A stretch of 64,000 bases of DNA from assembly GCA_963824595.1 (NCBI GenBank), contig CAWGPY010000001.1, positions 434,001 to 498,000 on the forward strand, given 5' to 3'. A program made the translations under genes and the position numbers. This DNA is from Cybelea sp963824595 (lineage in GTDB: Bacteria; Vulcanimicrobiota; Vulcanimicrobiia; Vulcanimicrobiales; Vulcanimicrobiaceae). Shown here in pieces: positions 59,666 through 64,000 of this stretch. Position 1 is the stretch's first letter. Every line of letters starts with the position of its first letter. The notes beneath the pieces were generated by a model, which made no database searches, had not been told where the DNA came from, and worked only from the letters and a program-made list of their open reading frames with translations.

Positions 59666-60440
59666 AGGAGGGCGGATACATTCCCATCGCGTGGTAGCCG
59701 GCATCGACGAAGTGCACGTCGGCCGTCACCGCGCTCGCCAGATCGGACGCGAGGTAGACCGCGGCGTTGCCCACGTCCTCGGGCGTGACGTTGCGGCGCA
59801 GCGGGGCTACCTTCGGCACCACGTCGAGAATTCGCGAGAAACCACCGACCTGGCGCGAGCTCGCGGTCTTGATCGGCCCGGCCGAGATCGCGTTGACGCG
59901 AATGCCGCGATCGCCCAAGTCGAACGCGAGGTAACGCACCGTCGACTCGAGCGCCGCCTTTGCGATGCCCATCAGGTTGTAGTTGGGAACGATCTGCGTC
60001 GCGCCGAGGTAGGTCATGGCGACGATCGAGGCGTTCTCGCTGAACGATTCGCGCAGCGTCGCGACGAGTGCGATCAACGAGTACGCCGACACGTCGAGCG
60101 CCAGTGCGAAGCCGGGGCGCGACGTATCGAATACTCTGCCCGCGAGGTCTTCTTTGTTGGCGAACGCGATCGAGTGCACCAGCGTGTCGAGGCGGCCGAA
60201 CTCGCGGTCGAGCCGCTCGCGCATCGCCTGCAGCGACGCGTCGTTGGAGACGTCGCATTCGACGGCCGGACCGCCCAGGTCGGCGGCCAGCTTTTCGACC
60301 TCGCCCTTCACGCGCTCGCCCTGATAGGTGAGCGCGATCGCCGCGCCGTGCTCGTGCAGCTTGTGTGCGATTCCGGTTGCGATCGACCAGCGGTTGGCGA
60401 CTCCGGTCACCAGCGCGCGCTTACCTTCCAACAGTTTCAC
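59658..60440 (-). CDS. fabI: Enoyl-[acyl-carrier-protein] reductase (NADH)
   Basis: 260 residues from ATG 60440. The SDR-type FabI pattern is TGVANRWSIATGIAHKLHEH (nucleotide site), LTYQGERVKGEVEKLAADLG, LVHSIAFANKEDLAGRVFDT, and active-site YNLMGIAKAALESTVRYLA (Tyr-x6-Lys) with IRVNAISAGPIKTASSRQVG. It does the last reduction of fatty-acid elongation and is the triclosan target. Finding it between the two carboxylase subunits is unusual and may mean that this carboxylase also makes malonyl-CoA. Confidence 0.95.
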   Translation of the reverse strand: MKLLEGKRALVTGVANRWSIATGIAHKLHEHGAAIALTYQGERVKGEVEKLAADLGGPAVECDVSNDASLQAMRERLDREFGRLDTLVHSIAFANKEDLAGRVFDTSRPGFALALDVSAYSLIALVATLRESFSENASIVAMTYLGATQIVPNYNLMGIAKAALESTVRYLAFDLGDRGIRVNAISAGPIKTASSRQVGGFSRILDVVPKVAPLRRNVTPEDVGNAAVYLASDLASAVTADVHFVDAGYHAMGMYPPSFV

Positions 60441-60464
60441 TCGGTCACCAACTCCTCTTGCACT

Positions 60465-62018
60465 CTATAACGGTATGTTGCCGTGCTTGCGTTCGGGCCG
60501 CGCGACGTGTTTGTCGCGCAGCATGTCGAGCGCCCCGGCAATCGCGGCGCGCGTCTTGCGCGCCTCGATCACGTCGTCCACGTAGCCGCGTTGCGCGGCG
60601 ATGTAGGGGTTCGCGAAACGCTCCGTGTACTCGTCGATCAGCTCCTGCATCTTCGCCTCTTTGTCGTTTGCGGCGGCGATCTCGCGGCGGAAGATCGTCT
60701 TCACGGCGCTCTCGGCTCCCATCACCGCGATCTCCGCGGTCGGCCACGCCAGGTTCACGTCGGCGCGGATGTGCTTGCTCGCCATCACGTCGTACGCGCC
60801 TCCGTAGGCCTTGCGAGTGATGACCGTGATCTTCGGCACCGTGGCCTCGGCGAAGGCGTAGAGGAGCTTGGCGCCGTGCAGGATGATGCCGCCGTACTCC
60901 TGATCCGTTCCCGGCAAGAAACCGGGCACGTCGACGAACGTGACGAGCGGGATGTTGAACGCGTCGCAGAAGCGCACGAACCGCGCCGCCTTTACCGACG
61001 ATCGCGTGTCGAGGACGCCCGCCAGCACGCTGGGCTGATTGCCGACGATTCCGATCGAGCGGCCGTTCACGCGCCCGAAGCCGCAGATGATGTTCTGCGC
61101 GTAGAGCGGCGCAATCTCCAAGAAGTCGCCGTAGTCGACGATGCCGTCGATCACCTCGCGCATGTCGTAGGGTTTGTTCGGCGCGTCGGGCACGAGATCG
61201 TCGAGCGCCGTCACCAGGCGATTCGGGTCGTCGTCGCAGTCGTAGCTCGGCGGCTCCTCGGCGTTGTTCTGGGGGAGGAACGAGAAAAGAGCGCGCGTCA
61301 GATCGAAGAGGTTCGCCTCGTCCGCCGCCACGAGGTGGGCGACCCCGCTGCGGGTGGCGTGCGTGTTCGCACCGCCGAGTTGCTCGAACGTGACGTCCTC
61401 GCCGGTGACCGTCTTGATGATCTCGGGTCCGGTGATGAACATCTGCGAGATTTTCTCGGTCATCAGAATGAAGTCGGTGATCGCCGGGGAGTAGACGGCG
61501 CCGCCGGCGCAGGGGCCGGCGATCAAGCTGATCTGCGGAATCACCCCGCTGGCCTGCACGTTCCGCCAGAAGATCTCGGCATAGCCGCCCAACGAGACCA
61601 CGCCCTCTTGGATGCGCGCACCGCCCGAGTCGTTGATGCCGATCAGCGGCGATCCCGTGCGCACCGCGAGGTCCATCACCTTGCAGATCTTCTCGGCGAA
61701 GGCTTCGCCGAGCGAGCCGCCGAGCACGGTGAAGTCTTGCGAGAAGAGGAAGATCTGGCGGCCGTCGATCGTCGCGCGGCCCGTGATCACGCCGTCGCCG
61801 AGAAACTCTTTTTCGTCGAGACCGAACGCATTCGTGCGATGCACGACGAAGCGATCGAACTCGACGAACGAACCCTCGTCGACTAGTCCCTCGACGCGCT
61901 CGCGCGCCGTGCGTTTCCCGCGCTCGTGCTGCTTGGCGGTCGCCTCGGCGCCGGCCGGCGTTTCCGACAGCTCGCGCTTCTTTGCGAGCTCGTCGTATCT
62001 CTCGGAGCGGCTCTTCAC
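60465..62018 (-). CDS. Acyl-CoA (propionyl-CoA) carboxylase, beta subunit
   Basis: 517 residues from GTG 62018. Carboxyltransferase marks: RTARERVEGLVDEGSFVEFD, FSQDFTVLGGSLGEAFAEKI, INDSGGARIQEGVVSLGGYA, AGPCAGGAVYSPAITDFILM, TGEDVTFEQLGGANTHATRS, FVDVPGFLPGTDQEYGGIIL and TRKAYGGAYDVMASKHIRAD. The 'DQEYGGIILHGAKLLYAF' region is as in PCC beta. With the alpha subunit it carboxylates propionyl-CoA. It is the first gene of the operon, and a repeat region lies upstream. Confidence 0.95.
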   Translation of the reverse strand: MKSRSERYDELAKKRELSETPAGAEATAKQHERGKRTARERVEGLVDEGSFVEFDRFVVHRTNAFGLDEKEFLGDGVITGRATIDGRQIFLFSQDFTVLGGSLGEAFAEKICKVMDLAVRTGSPLIGINDSGGARIQEGVVSLGGYAEIFWRNVQASGVIPQISLIAGPCAGGAVYSPAITDFILMTEKISQMFITGPEIIKTVTGEDVTFEQLGGANTHATRSGVAHLVAADEANLFDLTRALFSFLPQNNAEEPPSYDCDDDPNRLVTALDDLVPDAPNKPYDMREVIDGIVDYGDFLEIAPLYAQNIICGFGRVNGRSIGIVGNQPSVLAGVLDTRSSVKAARFVRFCDAFNIPLVTFVDVPGFLPGTDQEYGGIILHGAKLLYAFAEATVPKITVITRKAYGGAYDVMASKHIRADVNLAWPTAEIAVMGAESAVKTIFRREIAAANDKEAKMQELIDEYTERFANPYIAAQRGYVDDVIEARKTRAAIAGALDMLRDKHVARPERKHGNIPL

Positions 62019-62045
62019 GCGGTCAGCTTTGTCCGCCGCCCCAAA

Positions 62046-62135
62046 TTGTCATCCTGAGCGCAGGCACCAACCTTGTCATCCTGAGCGGAGGCGCGTAGCG
62101 CCGAAGTCGAAGGGCGAAGGGCGAAGGGCGAAGGG
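62046..62135. repeat. REP-like intergenic repeats
   Basis: Two copies of TTGTCATCCTGAGCG, each followed by CAGGC or GAGGC (62046-62065, 62073-62092). Then four exact tandem copies of CGAAGGG (62108-62135). They lie between divergent genes, upstream of pccB on the minus strand and prolyl oligopeptidase on the plus strand. Such 'TCATCCTGAGCG' repeats are common dispersed elements in GC-rich genomes. Confidence 0.75.
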
Positions 62136-62182
62136 TGAGCGCAGGGGTAGGCTCGCTACGGCGCCCGTGGAATAGGCCGCTC

Positions 62183-64000
62183 ATGCCACGACTCGCTGTT
62201 GCTGCTCTTCTTGTTGCCTTCGCGTCGCTCGTGCCCGGAAGCGGCATCGGAGCGCAGTCGCAGGTGCCGCACGGGTTTCCGACGCCGCCGCCCGTCCCGC
62301 GGCCGCGCCCCTACGCCACGACGATCTACGGTACGTCGGTCACCGATCCGTATCGTTACTTCGAAAACATGCAGAACCCCGAAGTCGTCTCGTTCTTCAA
62401 GGATCAGAACGCCTACACGCGGGCGGTTCTCGGTAACCTCGGCCCGGCTCGCGACGCGCTCTTCGCGCGCATCAAAGAGCTCGACAACGCCGGCGCTTCG
62501 GTCAGCGGCGTCACGGTCGACGGACCGTACTACTTCTACGAAAAGCTCAACCCGGGCGACAACTCGCCGAAGCTCTACGTCCGCCGGGCCGCGGGCGGCG
62601 ACGAGCGCGTGCTGATCGACCCGCAGAGCCTGGCGTCGGCCGGCAAGCATTACACCATCAATTACTTCCTGCCGTCGCTCGACGGCAAGTACGTGGCGTA
62701 CGGCATCTCGGAGGGCGGCTCCGAGGCGGCCGTGATTCACGTGGTCGAGACCGCAACGGGCAACGTGTTGCCCGACGCGATCGACCGCTGCTACTACATC
62801 GGCGCCACGAGCTGGCGCCCCGACGGGAACTCGTTCTACTACGTGCGCTTTCCGAAGCTGCAGCCGGGCGAGTCGGAAAACGACAAGGAGACGCGGGCCG
62901 TCGCCTTCGTTCACGTACTCGGCAACGATCCCGACCGCGACGTGCCGGTCTTCGGCTACGGCGTCAATCCGAAGATCGCGTTCGGCGCGACCGACTTTCC
63001 CATCGTCGCCGGCTCGCCGGTCTCGGCCTACACCCTCGGCGTCGTCGTGCACGGCGTGCAGAACGAGGCGACGATCTACGCGACCAAGGCGACGTCGTTG
63101 GACTCGGGCGGCGCGGCCTGGACGCCGGTGGCGACGACGGCGGATGCCGTGACGAACTACGACTTCAAAGGCTCGACCATCTACATGGTGACGCATAAGA
63201 ACGCGCCGACCTTCAAGGTGATCGCGACGTCGCTGGCGCGTCCCGACGCGGCGGCCGCGCGGACGGTGGTGGCCGCGGGCAGGCCGATCGTCGAGCAGGT
63301 CGGCGTCGCCGCCGACGGGCTCTACGTTCTCTCGCGCGACGGCGGGTTCGGACGGATCTCCCGGATCGCGCTCTCCGACGACGGCGCGCCCGGAGCTGCC
63401 GCGCGCGTGCGGCTGCCGTACGGCGGCGCGATCAACTCGATCGTGACGGATCCGCGCGTGAGCGGCGTGGTATTCGGCCTGACGTCGTGGACGCACTCGC
63501 TGCTCTACTACGCCGCCGATGCCGCCGGCGCCGTGAGCGACACGCAACTCAAGGCCGTCGCGAACGTGGACATGTCGCCCTACACCTCGAGCGAAGTGAA
63601 GGCGCGCAGCGCCGACGGCACCATGGTGCCGCTCTCCCTCATTTATAAGAAGGGGCTCGCGCTCGATGGATCCCATCCGACGTATCTCAACGCGTACGGG
63701 TCGTACGGCATCGAGCTCAACCCGTCGTTCAGCTCCACGCGCGTCGCGTGGCTCGAACGCGGCAGCGTCTACGCGATCTGCCACGTCCGGGGCGGCGGAT
63801 GGTACGGCGAGGCGTGGCATCGGGCAGGGATGATCGCGACCAAGCCGCACACCTGGCAAGACTTCATCGGCTGCGGCCGGTGGCTCATCGCGCATAAGTA
63901 CACGTCGTCCGCGCATCTCGCCGGCGAGGGCACGAGCGCCGGAGGCATCACGATCGGGCGAGCGATCACGTCGCAGCCGCCCCTGTTCGCGGCGGCCCTC
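62183..64000 (+). CDS. Prolyl oligopeptidase, S9A (runs off window)
   Basis: ATG 62183 starts a signal peptide (MPRLAVAALLVAFASLVPGS). The N-terminal segment SVTDPYRYFENMQNPEVVSF and the beta-propeller (YTINYFLPSLDGKYVAYGIS, NSFYYVRFPKLQPGESEND) are followed by the catalytic domain: TYLNAYGSYGIELNPSFSST, SVYAICHVRGGGWYGEAWHR and GEGTSAGGITIGRA with Ser at about residue 585. The Asp and His of the triad lie past the window end. It cleaves short peptides after proline and is likely periplasmic. 606 codons are seen. Confidence 0.93.
   Translation, partial: MPRLAVAALLVAFASLVPGSGIGAQSQVPHGFPTPPPVPRPRPYATTIYGTSVTDPYRYFENMQNPEVVSFFKDQNAYTRAVLGNLGPARDALFARIKELDNAGASVSGVTVDGPYYFYEKLNPGDNSPKLYVRRAAGGDERVLIDPQSLASAGKHYTINYFLPSLDGKYVAYGISEGGSEAAVIHVVETATGNVLPDAIDRCYYIGATSWRPDGNSFYYVRFPKLQPGESENDKETRAVAFVHVLGNDPDRDVPVFGYGVNPKIAFGATDFPIVAGSPVSAYTLGVVVHGVQNEATIYATKATSLDSGGAAWTPVATTADAVTNYDFKGSTIYMVTHKNAPTFKVIATSLARPDAAAARTVVAAGRPIVEQVGVAADGLYVLSRDGGFGRISRIALSDDGAPGAAARVRLPYGGAINSIVTDPRVSGVVFGLTSWTHSLLYYAADAAGAVSDTQLKAVANVDMSPYTSSEVKARSADGTMVPLSLIYKKGLALDGSHPTYLNAYGSYGIELNPSFSSTRVAWLERGSVYAICHVRGGGWYGEAWHRAGMIATKPHTWQDFIGCGRWLIAHKYTSSAHLAGEGTSAGGITIGRAITSQPPLFAAAL

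Noticed and set aside
60483..61886. Open plus-strand frame of over 450 codons
   Set aside because: It is antisense to the carboxylase beta subunit, which has full family motifs.
1..64000. CRISPR array, prophage, rRNA operon or replication origin
   Set aside because: No regularly spaced direct repeats, phage structural genes, rRNA sequence or dnaA/DnaA-box cluster were seen.

Overview
The window is GC-rich chromosomal DNA from an uncultured-type bacterium with two membranes. Evidence for an outer membrane: two TonB-dependent receptors carrying N-terminal carboxypeptidase-regulatory domains, a TonB-like protein, and several lipoproteins with clear lipoboxes. A YmdB/SpoVS pair, many one-off secreted beta-propeller and 'GloVer' repeat lipoproteins, split LigD enzymes and a propionyl/methylmalonyl-CoA module fit Candidatus Eremiobacterota (WPS-2/Vulcanimicrobiota). 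That placement is inference from gene content; no rRNA gene is present. There is one tRNA (Asn-GTT), and no CRISPR array, prophage or intact transposase gene.

Layout. 1-1140: start of a TonB receptor and a small membrane protein (minus). 1253-5207: a coupled plus-strand run, unknown protein-ymdB-spoVS-PHP phosphoesterase-dacB. 5202-8974: cyclodeaminase, then ahcY-metK (S-adenosyl cycle) and a secreted protein. 8990-11098: LigD-type ligase and polymerase, tRNA-Asn with terminator. 11224-22722: mostly single genes, including a frameshifted PAP2 phosphatase, TMEM175-like channel and creD facing a cyanophycinase-like lipoprotein across a palindromic operator, topoisomerase IB, STAS, and pterin dehydratase. 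22820-25380: glycosyltransferase and MFS transporter. 26691-36350: a long minus-strand run with cytochrome c, hydrolase, GH63-like glucosidase, cation antiporter, GlgB and a nucleotidyltransferase/phosphomutase fusion. 36424-37531: a decayed HAD phosphatase and a TIG-domain membrane protein. 37540-43011: TonB receptor, peptidoglycan-binding protein, aspartyl protease and small genes. 43000-43277: a 278-bp MITE-like palindromic element. 43280-50261: a cell-wall recycling operon (ABC ATPase, NagZ, AmiE-like hydrolase, AnmK, MurQ, DUF4127). 51465-53986: DprA-like, alpha-hydroxy-acid oxidase, MarC. 53975-62018: minus-strand operon pccB-fabI-pccA-beta-lactamase-like-MCM-MCE-TonB-like. 62183-end: a prolyl oligopeptidase cut by the window edge.

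How the genes work together. NagZ, the AmiE-like hydrolase, AnmK and MurQ form a path from imported anhydro-muropeptides to GlcNAc-6-phosphate, and DUF4127 is a candidate extra enzyme. PccA/PccB, MCE and the MCM large subunit convert propionyl-CoA toward succinyl-CoA; the B12-binding subunit is not in the window. AhcY and MetK regenerate and make S-adenosylmethionine. GlgB, the sugar-nucleotide enzyme and the GH63-like enzyme point to storage or compatible-solute glucan metabolism.

The observations most worth a second look are the MITE-like element that ends one reading frame and supplies the ribosome-binding site of the next operon; a leader before the cation antiporter with two mutually exclusive hairpins; DUF4127 and an orphan ABC ATPase in the recycling operon; a ymdB without a usable canonical start codon; and divergent genes whose start codons share one CATG.
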